From Tubulanus polymorphus (Eukaryota > Nemertea > Palaeonemertea > Tubulaniformes > Tubulanidae): a stretch of DNA of 64,000 nucleotides. Positions 34,541-46,178 of this stretch are shown piece after piece. Position 1 is the stretch's first letter. The number at the start of each line of letters is the position of its first letter. Location: contig NC_134032.1 in assembly GCF_964204645.1 (NCBI RefSeq), forward strand, positions 3,932,916 through 3,996,915, given 5' to 3'. Position numbers and translations under genes: made by a program. Below the pieces are notes generated by a model that saw only the letters and a list, made by a program, of their open reading frames with translations, did not search any database and was not told the DNA's origin.

Positions 34541-36864
34541 ATGCCACTTTTTATTTTACAGGAATTTCATAGCACAATTCCCTCGTTTCTTCTACATTTG
34601 TTTGTTGTGCTCATTGTGGAAATGTGGTAAGTCTTCTCACGTTTTGCTTTACCGTTCGTCTTTTGGAGCTTCGTTTACGCAGATTTTCAACCTATTCGAT
34701 CGTTGCTGTTTAAACCTCACGGGACCGCAGTCTTTGAAGTGTTGCCCGTGCACTGTTAGCCGCAAGCAGGACTCCAACCCGTTTGCCACTCATGAGTGTT
34801 ATCGAATGTTCGATTATATAGATACGATCGAAAACTGAATTACATTGCACAGGTTATAATGCAGTGATGCGATTACTGGAACTTCTATTACAGATACCGT
34901 AATTTCTATCAGCGTTGAGGAAAGAAGCTTGGACCAGTTTGGCCATATGATGAAAGAATTGACAAAACGACCGGTATCAGATTTCAACGAATACGGCAAC
35001 TATTGTGGGAAGGGAGGTAGTGGGCGTGTCCTTGATCAGATTGACAGGTATTTAGCACCCAACTGCTACGATGGAATTACGTTCTATGCGATAACGATAC
35101 CTTGCAACAAACCTACACCAAATTTCTATGCATTTAAAGCCATTGCAATGCAATAGACAAATACGTGTATTTCGATGATCTATAACTTTGCAATAGGCAA
35201 TCTTCGATGTTTAACTGGAGTTAATTACTTTTGTTGACCTTTTTACTTAACAACTTAAAACCTAGTAAAGGAAATGATGGTTCCATAACCAAACCTAACG
35301 ACTTGAGACCAGTCTTAACTCATTGAGGTTCTACAACATTCCAACAGCATTAGGCCAGTGGAATTATGCTTTTGTTCTAAAACCGTTTACAACCCAGGAC
35401 CTGTATAATCTAATTTGGTTCCATAACTGATCTAAGGATATTGAGTTTTCCAGTTAACTGGTAAAAGTACCAACACATCTCATTAATTGTTGGTTTGTTT
35501 TATTCAATACATTTATATCATTTTATTGACAGGTCAAATTTATCACATGAAATTAAAGCTTAAAATCCCGTACTATTTTTCTTAAGGTGCTGTAAAGTGC
35601 ACGATGATTGTTACGGTCGTATTAGCAACAACGAATGTAAAAGCAAGAGTTTTTGGGACATTCTGTTTACTTCAGTTTATCTGAATAGATACGCCTGGAA
35701 AATGCAAAATGGTGCGATCATTTGCGGTACGTATATCCAACCAGATATATCTTAACGTCAATAGTGCCGATCACTTAAACCCGATTGTTAAACTTATCGT
35801 TTTGAATTTACGTACTTTACTCAAATTCAATATAAGATAAGTACCGACGTTTACACGGTACATTTAAGGAGAACATTGACAACACAATCTGAGTCCGTGT
35901 TGCAAAAAAGGTTAAAAATCCAACATTGAGAATAAAAACAGCCTGAACCCTTTCGCCGGGGACAATTTGAATACTCCATGAGCAATAAATCTGTGTTTAT
36001 ATTGATTTTGATTTCAAAATCAATTTATATGCTTTTTCATGAACAAAGACTCATCAAACTAATATCTGTTATGATGTTAGTAGTAAGAGCTACGAAAAAA
36101 TGTTTGGTACACAAAGTTACAAGGTACAAAAGGTAACCTGTGACTTAGATCTCGATGTTAAATTTAGTTCACGTCTTTGTTTACATAAATTAGTTTTATA
36201 ATAATAGAAAACATTGTAAGCACTTTCTATGGGTAGTATGGCATTTCAACGACTGTAAGACATCCGTAAAGCATACTGATGACGTTTTAGCAGCCAGGTG
36301 GCTAGTTTATCATGTGGAAATTAGGTTAATAGGTCAAGTGTCACGTGTTAGGGGACTTCGCCGATATCTTTCGGATTACATCGTCACAGCCCAAATGTTA
36401 TCGCCAGTGAAAGGCTGGAACAGATGATATGAAATTCGACACGTCAAAAAAGTCCAATGTGTCGTTGAGCTAATAGATTATTCGGCGTTTGTAATTTAGC
36501 TCACGAGATCTAATGATTTAATTCCGCATTAAGAGCATTTTGTTTTTGTGAAGATCTATTCGAGTTAAGTCTTAACGTCGAGATGACTATATAATGATGA
36601 AGTCGTGACGTCGAATGAAGTATTACCTGGGAAATATTAATAACAATTTAAGCCGTAACAGTACTCCGTGAATTTGTTAATCTATTCGATAATTAACAAT
36701 ATATATCATATTTTCTACTAGAATCAACAAATAACAGATGTGATATGGTACTGTGCCAATGCGACAAGACTGCCGCCGAGTGCTTCAAGAAAAACTTACG
36801 ATTTTACAACCCGGCCAGAAAATCGTCGAGTCATTTGGATCAATTCATCCACGCGTTCTACTAA
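34541..36864 (+). CDS. Secreted phospholipase A2, four exons (copy 2)
   Basis: Paralogue of the gene at 19252. Exons 34541-34626, 34913-35047, 35587-35726, 36722-36864; the first three have exactly the same lengths as in copy 1 (86, 135, 140) and all frames are open. The signal peptide region is SFLLHLFVVLIV. The propeptide site reads VEER instead of VEKR, so the dibasic cleavage site of copy 1 is lost. The Ca loop is YGNYCGKGGSG and the catalytic exon starts CCKVHDDCYG. The last exon has CQCDKTAAECF and ends at TAA 36862 after a slightly different tail. Intact frames in both copies argue for two working genes. Introns differ by indels and one inverted segment. Confidence 0.8.
35251..35453. 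other. 203-bp intronic segment, inverted relative to copy 1
   Basis: Reverse complement of 19963-20167, bounded by TTAA at 35247-35250 and 35454-35457. See the entry at 19963. Confidence 0.8.
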
Positions 36865-37679
36865 AATGATGACTCATTTACGTCAAAAATGTAATATTTT
36901 GCCATAAATACATATTGAGTCTATGTCACCAGGTCATCATTAAACGTTTGTTTGTGTCTCTAGTGACAAATAAATTCAAATCTTTATTGATCCTTATGTT
37001 GAACATCGCATATAAGATTCCCAAATTCAAGAAGTTACAAATTTCAAAATAAGAAAACTCAACATACAAAACACATGCGTAATTCATACACCAACAAATG
37101 ACAATGTCTACTTCAACCCACACTCAAGAGGATCGAGTGGCAGTCCCCCGGCTGCGATTTAGTTCGGTCGACCTGCTACCCAATTGCCAAATCTCACAAT
37201 TCCCCAAATTTCTTAAAACTTCGATTTCAAATTTGCCATCCCACCTTAGCTTATCCCAAAAATTCTAAATTTTTTTCGCAGGCGTCAAATAATTCATTAA
37301 TCAATTGATTTTCTTGTTATTTCTGCTTTTTTAAATGGAGGTAGAGATAAAAACTTGCCGCCCTCCACCGTTTTCAGAGGGCAGATGAGAAACAAGGGCA
37401 TTTTTGCGTGATTAGGTTATCATCGAATGAATTTGAAATCCAAATATTTCTTCCTAAGTGCGAGAATGAAAATGATTTTAGAGATTAGAAAAAATTTGTA
37501 ATACTTGTGAAAATCGCTTTGAAGCAATGCATCACTTGGTACGCAATTCACAAGTGATAATCATTGACTACAGGATACAGAGGAGCCATTGAACGACCTC
37601 GCAAAAGTAGAGTACTCAATAAGTAACGGAATAAGGAATAAGGAACAAGTAACCAACTTCACTGAGGTATAGTAATAAT
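36865..37679. other. sPLA2 copy 2 3' flank, no gene seen
   Basis: Diverged equivalent of 21579-22358. Nothing further recognised. Confidence 0.4.
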
Positions 37680-38600
37680 ATTGAGATGACGATTTACATA
37701 AAGAATGATGGTGATGTAATACTAGGACTCGATACTGATGGTAATGGGTATCTGTTTGCGCTCGTGGAGGAAAACAGCAAGTTATACATGAGAAAAAAAC
37801 AATCAGTAGAAACTGATACGTAGATGAAAATATCACTGATATCCGGTCTGGAGACTGTGGATCCCAATATCTATATACACTCATTTAGAGACGTTCATGT
37901 TTTACGTTTACTAGAAAACCCTGAAAACAGTTTGACTGATAGAAACCGAGTGAAGAAATATCTGCTCCCGGATAGAGGTTACACTATCAAATGTTTAGAT
38001 GTGGACACACGGGAGGTATGTTTGTTTACTGTCACGAGACTCATAGATTGTTGTTTCTAACAGCTGATGCGGAACTGATGGGATTTATCAATATTAAGGA
38101 TTGTGGACTAACATTTTATCCGTGTGCTGGACGCCCGTGTGTTCTTAGTGATGAACATGTATTACTATCGGTAAACTCTAATACTTATTACAGAGGAGCT
38201 GTTATTTATGGTGGCTGATTCGGGCCATACTTTTCTGTACGGCTAAAGCACCGATAAAAAATTTTTCACATTGGCCCGTTTTTTTGGTTTTCTCGCGCGA
38301 GAATACCAAACTTTTTGAATTCTCGCGCGAGAAAACCAAAAAAGGGCCACTGTGAAAATTTTTTTATCGTTGCTCTAGCCGTACAGAAATTTTTTTAGTA
38401 TGGCCCGAATCAGCCACCATAGTTATTAGTATCAGATATAATGCTCACGGGTTTTTAGATCACCCGCGTATAGTACTGAACTCTACAGACTCGATACATA
38501 AAGCGTGTGACAGTAACACTGTAGTTATCAATCACTGAGGTAACAGTAATAATCAGCACTCACTGAGACTACAATATAAAACTGTATTAACTCCCCCGAT
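37680..38600 (+). pseudogene. Decayed gene of unknown function (copy 2)
   Basis: Same ordered pieces as 22359-23050: GDVILGLDTDGNGYLFALVE, ISGLETVDPNIYIHSFRDVH, and GFINIKDCGLTFYPCAGRPC. The middle frame is longer here (NRVKKYLLPDRGYTIKCL). A foldback MITE is inserted after the third piece, within the TYYRGAVI codons. Unrecognised family. Confidence 0.5.
38207..38421. mobile_element. 215-bp foldback MITE with 6-bp target duplication
   Basis: The element is a near-complete palindrome: it starts TATGGTGGCTGATTCGGGCC and its right end is the exact reverse complement for 24 bp. The central part contains TCTCGCGCGAGAA twice, inverted. GTTATT flanks it on both sides (38201-38206, 38422-38427). The other duplicate has a single GTTATT at 22873-22878 with no insert. 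Insertion therefore followed the duplication. No coding capacity. Superfamily not assigned. Confidence 0.92.
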
Positions 38601-38664
38601 TTAGAACGGAAGTTTAAACCTGTTCTAGGGTTCCAGAACAGCGTGTATACAATGAAATGCTACT

Positions 38665-39993
38665 ATGAAATTATATTTGGTTTATACATGCATCTACCCT
38701 AACATCTTCAGCCTAAAAACTGGCCCTGCCAGATTCAAGATGGCCGTTTGGCAGCCATTGTTGTTCGCCAAAATCAGCCCTTTTGACACATTTTCGAAGA
38801 TTTCGAGGGGAATTTTGAAGACGCTTTGATCATTTATTTACCTTGATTGTCCATATGTATTTGAATCCCCCAAGGGCCCATCAACATAAGAAAAATTGAG
38901 TCGATCGGACTCAAGATGGCTGTCCTGTGACCTTTTTGTGCCCAAAATGTCAATTTTGGCCTGAATTCTGAGTCCTGTAGCTTCCTAATGGTTTGCCATT
39001 TTTCATTCCAATTTGTGATGGGTATTGATACACCGGTCACAATCCTCTCTTTAATCGTTATCTATAAAATACTTGAGTAAGGCCCTGGCGAGAGAACGTG
39101 TCCGTGCACAAATCCGAATGAATAAATTGAAATACCGGATGATAATATTGAAGATAATATATTTTATTTACCTTGAACAAAGAATGATTTTCCTAATCCC
39201 TATTGTATATGAATCCCTATCGTTCCGAAGCTTCTCCTGTCCTGCTGTCGACACTCGTCTTACTAAGGTACAGATTCTCTCGATTGACTGCTCTCAAGAT
39301 GCGGGTCCCTTTTATAGAAAGAATCGGCATTCTTAAAATACCGACTCTCCCACGCAGGGTCTTCCGCTTTTTGGCAAGGAGCAGCTACCCACCTGTCATG
39401 ACCGTTTTTAGTTACAGAAAATTTAGCCCTACTGATTTGCTGATCTAAAGGTTTTTAAGAAACTGATTTGCTGATATAAACTTTTTCTTCCAACCCTCCT
39501 GTCATGACGCGTTGTGATTTACTCACTCCTTGCTAATCGTTGTTGAGAGAGCAGCTATTGTCTGTGAATTACCAACGAGCGCATACAGACAACAGAAACT
39601 TCAGACAGCTAGTTTTAACATTTAACACAAATTAATTTTTCTAAAACATTAGCGATTATTAACAATTTGTTCTTCAACAACATCTAGATTACTCAAATTA
39701 AATATCTTTTCAAAACTTTGTTTTCTTTTCTAATTACAGTACAAATTCATTGTTTCTTTTTTAATTATTATAATTAACTACGATTCGGAATACATTGTGA
39801 TTGATTATCAATTCTTAAATTATTTGAAATACTTATACTAATTATTTTATCTACAATTTAACTAATTCTGTTTTAATACAGGATAAGCAAAACAACCACA
39901 TCTTCCTAAACTTCCGGTTTTTCCTTTTACGGAAAGTAGCCGGGAATATCATCAAGTATCAGCGTGATCCCTTCACGACCCTCATTATAAATA
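38665..39993. other. Gene-free stretch left of element B
   Basis: No gene supported. 38690-39060 has a dispersed-repeat character (caagatggc with tgtgaccttttt). 39600-39900 becomes AT-rich and could already be viral DNA, but no gene or inverted end was found. Confidence 0.35.
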
Positions 39994-40261
39994 AGTAATA
40001 GGGATAATAGGCTTTCAAGCCAAAGGTCGAACGGTCGAGCTCGTAAAAAATGAAAAACATAAAAATAATAACAATTTCTACTTGAATTACTCGCGAAACT
40101 CATAAAAATGAAAAATAAATTCTCACACGCTCGAATTTAATTTTCATTTTTATGAGTTTCACTCCTAATTCAAGTAGAAATTGTTATTATTTTCATGTTT
40201 TTCATTTTTTACTCACCCGCCCGTTCAACCTTTAGCTTGAAAGCCTATTATCCCTATTACT
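39994..40261. repeat. 268-bp palindrome at the left edge of element B
   Basis: Arms of ~120 bp: AGTAATAGGGATAATAGGC on the left and GCCTATTATCCCTATTACT on the right, continuing through gaaaaacat and aacaatttctacttgaatt blocks. The loop is only ~25 bp. It begins AGT and ends ACT and lies 92 bp before the polymerase start. It may be an independent foldback MITE or a rearranged terminus of the viral element. No target duplication is visible. Confidence 0.75.
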
Positions 40262-40353
40262 CTTAAAATATTCATATATATGAATAAAATATAAATGAAT
40301 AAAAAAAAATCAAAAATCCTAAAATCAATTTTAATAAAAAATTTAGTATTAAA

Positions 40354-43300
40354 ATGGAAGCAAATAAGTACTACTGTCCAATATGTAAAATCAATATAGA
40401 TAAATCCCAAAAAGCAAGACACAATAAAACTAAAACACATTTAGAGAATAAATTGAAATTAGAATATAAAGATGATATATTAGAAACTAAATTAGATGAA
40501 TTAAAGAATGAAAAAGAAACATACAAATGTGATTCATGTAATCAATCATTCAGTGATAAAAGATATTAAAAAGAACATTTAAAATCTAAAAGTCATATTA
40601 GAAATAAGAATAATGATATTTTAGGTGAAGATTATTTTGATAAAGATAATGATAAGAAACAGAAGACAATTAAAAGAATAAGAAATAAATTAAACAATAA
40701 AAGACCATACATGGAAGATGTAAGAAAATATATTAATTTATTGGATAATAAAAAAGATATAGAGATAACCGAAGCATTTAAAAGTGATATTGGCCTAGCA
40801 GCTATCGAGTTTAAATTTCATAAAGGAAAAACATTAGAAGAAAATAAAAAACATTTAGAAAATATGAAAGAAATAATAAAAATAATAACTGATGTTGAAT
40901 ACCCTAAAATTAGTATATCTTCTAAAGTTAAATTCATAAAATCTGAAGATAAACCAATATATAATATAAATTCTCATTCACAACATATTATTTCAAAACA
41001 ACATATAGATGATAAATTAGATAAATGTTATAATGAAGTAAAAACTAAAATAGAAGAGAAATATTTTGAAGGATCTGGTTTAATATTTGATGAAATAATA
41101 TTTATGACTTTACATGTTTATAACACAAAATATAATAAGTTAACTAAATCGAAACCAATAGATGAAAATAATTTATCTTATTATAAAGATGATAGTATAA
41201 ATGGAACAAGTTATATTAAACTACCATTTAAAACTAACGCTGTAATAAATGTACAAAATTTTGATGATAAATGTTTTCTATGGGTTATAATAAGTTGTTT
41301 ACACCCAGTTGAAGATTATAAACAACATAGTTTTAGATTAACTCATTATAAACCATTTGAAAATAATTATAAGATAGATAAGTATCCTGTTAGAATTAAA
41401 AACGTACCAAAGATAGAAAGAGATAATAATTTAAGAATAAATGTATTTGATTTAATCAAATTACCAAATACAAAAGGTAACAATATAAAACATTATACAT
41501 TTGAACCTTTATATCTATCAAAAGATTATGATTCAAACGATGTTATAGATATACTATATTATGAGAATCATTATATGTGGATTAAACAAATCGATTTATT
41601 CTTTAGAACAGAAAGTGATCACCATAATAAAATATATCTATGTAGAAAATGTTTACATAGATTCAGTAATGAAAGTACATTATTAAATCATAAACAATTA
41701 TGTGAAAATCATGATTATTGTAAATTAGTTTTACCAAATGAAAAGGATGAAATATTAGAATTCAAAAAATATGATTACAAAAATAAAGTACCATTTGTAA
41801 TATATGGAGATTTTGAATCATTAAATAAAGAACTAACTGATCAAGATAGAAAAGAAATATATTATAAAAGAAAGAAATTAAATTCTAATGAAAATGATTT
41901 TTCAGATGAACCACCAAAAACAAATACTATTAAAAAGATTCATCAATCAGCTGCAGCTTTCGGGTTATATATTAAATCTGATTATCCAGAACTAATTAAA
42001 AGTGAATATTATCATTATAGAAATGAAAATGTTATTAATCATTTTTGTGACTTATTAATTGAATATGAAATAAAATTTAATGAAAAGTTAAATAAAAATA
42101 TAGAAATTATAATGACAGAAGAAGATAAAGAAGCATTTGAGTTTGCGGATAAATGTTATTATTGTGAAAAGATATTTAATTATAAAGATAAAAAAGTGAG
42201 AGACCATGATCATTTGAATGGAAAGTTTCGAGGCGCTGCACATGAGAATTGTAACTTACAAGCTAAGAAAATTAACTTTATACCAGTTATATTTCATAAT
42301 CTATCAGGATATGATGCACATTTATTTATCAAACAGTTATGTCATAAAATAGAAGAAATTAATAATGAAATAGAAAGATTAAATTCAAATAGATCAAAAG
42401 ATAAAATACCAACTTATAAATTTAGAATGTTAGCTAAAACATCTGAGAATTATATATCATTCCAATTTGGTTGCCTAAGATTTATAGATTCATATAGATT
42501 TTTAAATAGTTCATTAGATAACTTATCAAAATCATTAGTTGATGATGAATTAAAGATATTAAAAGAATATTACCCAAATAATGATGATTTTCAATTAATG
42601 AGATATAAAGGAGCAATTCCATATTCATTTTATAAATCACATAATGATTTCAATATAACTGAATTATTGAAAGAACAATTTTATGATGAATTAAAATACG
42701 AATATGTTAAAGATGAAATATATAATAGAACATTGAATATTTGGAATCATTTCAAAATAGAAAATCATGGACAATTAGTAGATTTATATTTAAAATCAGA
42801 TGTATTATTATTAACCGATATATTCGAAAGGTTTAGAGATGTAAACCTTAAATATTTCAATATTGATCCTTGTCATTGTTATTCATCACCAGGATTAACA
42901 TGGGATTGTGGATTAAAATTTACAGATATAAAAATGGATTTGTTAACAAATATAGATCAATTATTATTATTTGAAAAATCTATAAGAGGAGGAGTTTCAG
43001 GTGTATTAGGTGATAGATATTTCAATGTAAATGATAACCCCGGATATAAGTTATTATATATAGATGCAAATAATTTGTATGGTTGGGCAATGATGGAACC
43101 ACAACCTTATGGAGTATTTGAATTAACTTAAGTTTTACTGAATGAAAATAATGATAAATTTGATTGGAAGAAACGAATTCTAGATATTGCAGATGATTCA
43201 GATACTGGTTACTTCTTTGTTGTAGATTTAGAATATCCTGAACATATTAAATTTAAATCTAGAAATCTAGCATACTGTCCCGAACATAAGACTGTAACTC

Positions 43301-44400
43301 ATGAAGAATTATCAAATTACCAAAAAAGAATTAAACCCGAAAATCATTTTCATACAGAAAAGTTAATGGTAACTCAAGAAGATAAATATAATTATGTAGT
43401 ATATTATAGAATGTTAAAGTTTTATTTGAATCAAGGAATGATTCTAAAAAAAGTACATAGATATATTTCATTTAGTCAATCTAAGTGGTTAGAAAAATAT
43501 ATAGATTTTAACACCAAACAGAGAACTAAAGCTAAAACTGATTTCGAGAAAGATTTCTTCAAGTTAATGAATAATGCATTCTATGGTAAGACTTGTGAAA
43601 ATATTAGAAATAGAAATGATATTGAGTTAGTCAGTAATGGTAAAAGAATTAGACATTTACAATCATATCCTAAGTTCATTGGTAACAGAATATTTGATGA
43701 AAATTTAGCCGCAGTTAAGATGAGAAGAACATCAATGAAATTTAATAATAAACCAATCTATGTTGGTGCTTCAGTTTTAGAATTATCAAAATTACTAATG
43801 TATGAATTCTATTATAATGTATTACAAGCACTTTTTGGAGAAAAACATATAGAAATATTATATTTTGATACAGATTCTTACATATTAAAGATAAAAACTG
43901 ATAACATAACAGATGATTTAAAAACATTAAAACATCAGTTTGATTTTAGTAACTATCCTAAAAATCATGAATTGTTTAGCAATGATAATAAAAAAGTTCC
44001 CGGTAAATTCAAAGATGAATTAGGCGGTGAAGAAATGATTGAATTCATAGGTATTCGATCTAAAATGTATTCATATAAAACTAAAGAACATGAAGCTAAA
44101 AAGTTAAAAGGAATAACCAAAAGTGTAGTAGAAAAGAATATTCATTTCAAAGATTATATCAATTGTATATTCAATGAAGAAGTTAGAAAACATAAGATGA
44201 GATGTTTAAGATCTGAAGATCATGAAATGTTTATTGAAGAAATTGAAAAGATAAGTCTAAACCCATTTGATGATAAAAGATATATTTTAGATGATGGAAT
44301 TCATACAGTTGCTTATGGTTGTAATTTAGATGAATACTTAAAATTTAAAAGAGAAGAAACAAAAGAGAACGAGATAATGAAAAGAATTCTAACGTGTTAA
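40354..44400 (+). pseudogene. Protein-primed type B DNA polymerase (two nonsense codons)
   Basis: Replicative polymerase of the element, ~1,348 codons in one frame, interrupted by TAA at 40567-40569 and 43129-43131. Order of parts: two C2H2-type fingers near residues 8-30 and 60-85 and an exonuclease motif YGDFESL (41803). Next comes a nuclease-VII-like zinc site CYYCEKIF...DHDHLNGKFRGAAH (42150-42262), then HNLSGYD (42295). Last are palm motifs DANNLYGWAM (43063), NNAFYG (near 43570) and YFDTDSY (43861), and a final GKFKDELGG. These are the marks of Polinton-type PolB. The frame stays open between the stops. In the A relic the first stop position is a Phe codon, which supports nonsense mutation. 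The start is fixed by ATGGAA after an AT-rich leader. Confidence 0.92.
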
Positions 44401-44429
44401 TCAAATCTTAATAAAAATATGTTATTAAA

Positions 44430-44783
44430 ATGGAGAGTAAACAAGCGCACAGTGAGAACAACAAATAATTTCTAGATAGAATTAAAGATATAACAAATGT
44501 AAAATCTGTAGATTATAAATTCAAAAAGTTAACAGAATTAACAATTCATAAGAAATATCTAATTACAAATATTGTTACAGTTACTAACAAATATGGAGAT
44601 AAATTAGTTATACACTTAGAATATGAAGGATTAAAAGGAAATACATATAAATTCAGAACATATTTACCTGATAGATTTCATAGATTATCAAGTGAAGATC
44701 TAGAAGAATTATGTTCTGGAGATTTCTATTTCGTATACAAAGGTAAGAATGAAAAAGGGCACCATGAAATAGATTTCGAATAA
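44430..44783 (+). pseudogene. Small conserved-type protein next to PolB (one stop)
   Basis: A 117-codon frame that starts MESKQAHSE with TAA at 44466-44468 (codon 13), then runs open to 44783. It contains ELTIHKKYLITNIVTV, KFRTYLPDRFHRLS and GDFYFVYKGK. Alternating beta-type segments suggest a compact, possibly nucleic-acid-binding fold, but no family was recognised with confidence. I have a general impression of similar short proteins beside PolB in animal Polintons. A downstream Met is missing, so translation after the stop is unlikely. Confidence 0.6.
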
Positions 44784-44800
44784 GAAAATATGTAAAATAA

Positions 44801-45616
44801 ATGGTGGAATTAAAAGAATACAGAATATTTGTAGATTCTAGAAAACTTACAAATTATAAATCACATAATTTATTAGTACAATTAGATAGAGAATTTAAGA
44901 ATTGTGTAGATTTAAAATTAGTTAATATAAGTTTATGTAATTCTTTTTACAATATATCGAATAAAACTATTGAACATAATACTTTTTTAATTCATATTAG
45001 AAATGTAAATAAATGGTTTCATCTATTTTTAAAACAAGGATTATATAATTTAGAAACATTAGCTCAAGAAATCAATCGTAGAGCACGGTTGAAAATTAGA
45101 AAAGATGATAAATTTTTAATAAGATTTATAAAAAGTGATAGCACAAATAAAATTAAAATAAAGGTATTTGATGAAAGTCAACATGCATTTATAGTAAAAA
45201 AACCATTAGCTAAATTGCTAGGAATTGCACCAGATACCGTTACAGTAAACGTAGAAGGCATTTCAAATATAATACCTTTTACACACTTTTATATTTATTG
45301 CAATTTAATTGATCCTACAAAAACTTTCGAAGCAACTAAAGATACAATTTGTAATTCTGGTTTATTAAATATTTTACCATTAAAAAATGTTAAACAATTT
45401 GGAACGCAAATAAATTATAATGTAGCTGAATGTGATTTCAAACCTTGTATTCCACATTTTAATAATTTTAAATTAGAAATAAGAAATCATAAGGGTTATT
45501 TAATTGATTTGAATAACTTTCCTGTAATTTATGAATTAGTTATAAGATGTAAAGAGAAATTTTTTCATTATGTAAATGAATATAACTGTTGGACCGAGTA
45601 TATGTTTTGGGTTTGA
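44801..45616 (+). CDS. Penton-like minor capsid protein, 271 aa
   Basis: Probably the vertex (penton) protein. It starts MVELKEYRIFVDSRKLTN and is rich in beta-strand segments. It has an NISLCNSFYNIS stretch typical of the N-terminal part of such proteins, a GLYNLETLAQEINRR segment, and a C-terminal NFKLEIRNHKGYLIDL strand pair before the end. The pattern 'FYNI ... G.Y....L...IN ... ...L.I.....G..I.F' recurs in adintovirus/Polinton penton candidates. One of the few B genes without a lesion. Preceded by GTAAAATAAATGG. The assignment is by pattern only. Confidence 0.5.
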   Translation: MVELKEYRIFVDSRKLTNYKSHNLLVQLDREFKNCVDLKLVNISLCNSFYNISNKTIEHNTFLIHIRNVNKWFHLFLKQGLYNLETLAQEINRRARLKIRKDDKFLIRFIKSDSTNKIKIKVFDESQHAFIVKKPLAKLLGIAPDTVTVNVEGISNIIPFTHFYIYCNLIDPTKTFEATKDTICNSGLLNILPLKNVKQFGTQINYNVAECDFKPCIPHFNNFKLEIRNHKGYLIDLNNFPVIYELVIRCKEKFFHYVNEYNCWTEYMFWV

Positions 45617-45635
45617 TTTTAAACGTGAGAAAGAA

Positions 45636-45902
45636 ATGAAATTTAACATTAATGATGTAATTACACATATCAGAAATATTGCATTTTCTAATGAAACAAC
45701 ATTTGAGTATGAAACAACAATAGATAAAGAAACTTTAAATGTAGAAAAGATTGTTAATTTAATTAGAGAATCTTTAAGATTTTATGAATTAGATGAAGAT
45801 TTTATTATAGATGATATTAAAAAAATAATAATTGAAATATATACAAATGAAACTAGTAATGAAATAAATGTTGAATTAATCATAAATAAGATAACTAAAT
45901 AA
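45636..45902 (+). CDS. Small acidic helical protein, 88 aa
   Basis: Start chosen at the Met of MKFNINDVITHIRN; the frame is open further upstream (45576) but that part overlaps the penton-like gene end. Mostly helical and acidic (ETTIDKETLNVEKIVNLI, DIKKIIIEIYTN). No known domain. Sits between the penton-like gene and a small membrane protein in the rightward block. No TAAATAAATG leader in front, unlike neighbours. Confidence 0.5.
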   Translation: MKFNINDVITHIRNIAFSNETTFEYETTIDKETLNVEKIVNLIRESLRFYELDEDFIIDDIKKIIIEIYTNETSNEINVELIINKITK

Positions 45903-45932
45903 TTTGATGATAGTAATTTTTTTCATAAATAA

Positions 45933-46153
45933 ATGAGTGATAATAAGTGGATAATAACTGGATTATATAATGGCGCATTACTATCAGTTGGAACTGTTGG
46001 TTATTCAATGGTATTAAAAAAGTATTCAAAATGGGAAGTGTTAATGTTGATAGATTTGATATAAATGATATTTTAAAATTAACATTAGCAGTTACTTTAT
46101 CTAATTTAACTATTGATTATTTGGAAAAACAAAAATATATTCCTCCCATATAA
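45933..46153 (+). pseudogene. Small membrane protein (frameshift); C has a homologue
   Basis: Starts MSDNKWIITGLYNGALLSV with a first hydrophobic helix. A one-base shift near 46020-46030 moves the frame to one ending LTLAVTLSNLTIDYLEKQKY. The homologue in element C (61825-62064) shares LYHSAVLSG, VGYAM, MKLTVAVSLATIS and DYLEKSKILPP and confirms the intended order. About 70 residues, two predicted membrane segments. Possibly a virion membrane-active peptide; function unknown. Preceded by a T-tract and TAAATAAATG. Confidence 0.65.
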
Positions 46154-46178
46154 ATGCATAATTTTTTTTGCTAAATAA

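Larger units (their letters stand above)
32491..38664. repeat. Segmental duplication, copy 2
   Basis: Same content and order as 17943-23110. Longer because of an ~835-bp insertion (33411-34245) and a 215-bp foldback MITE (38207-38421). The left limit lies inside a BEL/Pao integrase that continues to the left here but is missing in copy 1. The copies are in direct orientation about 14.5 kb apart. Confidence 0.9.

Noticed and set aside
45576..45635. Upstream start of the 108-codon frame
   Set aside because: These codons overlap the end of the penton-like gene in another frame; the Met at 45636 gives a more plausible protein.
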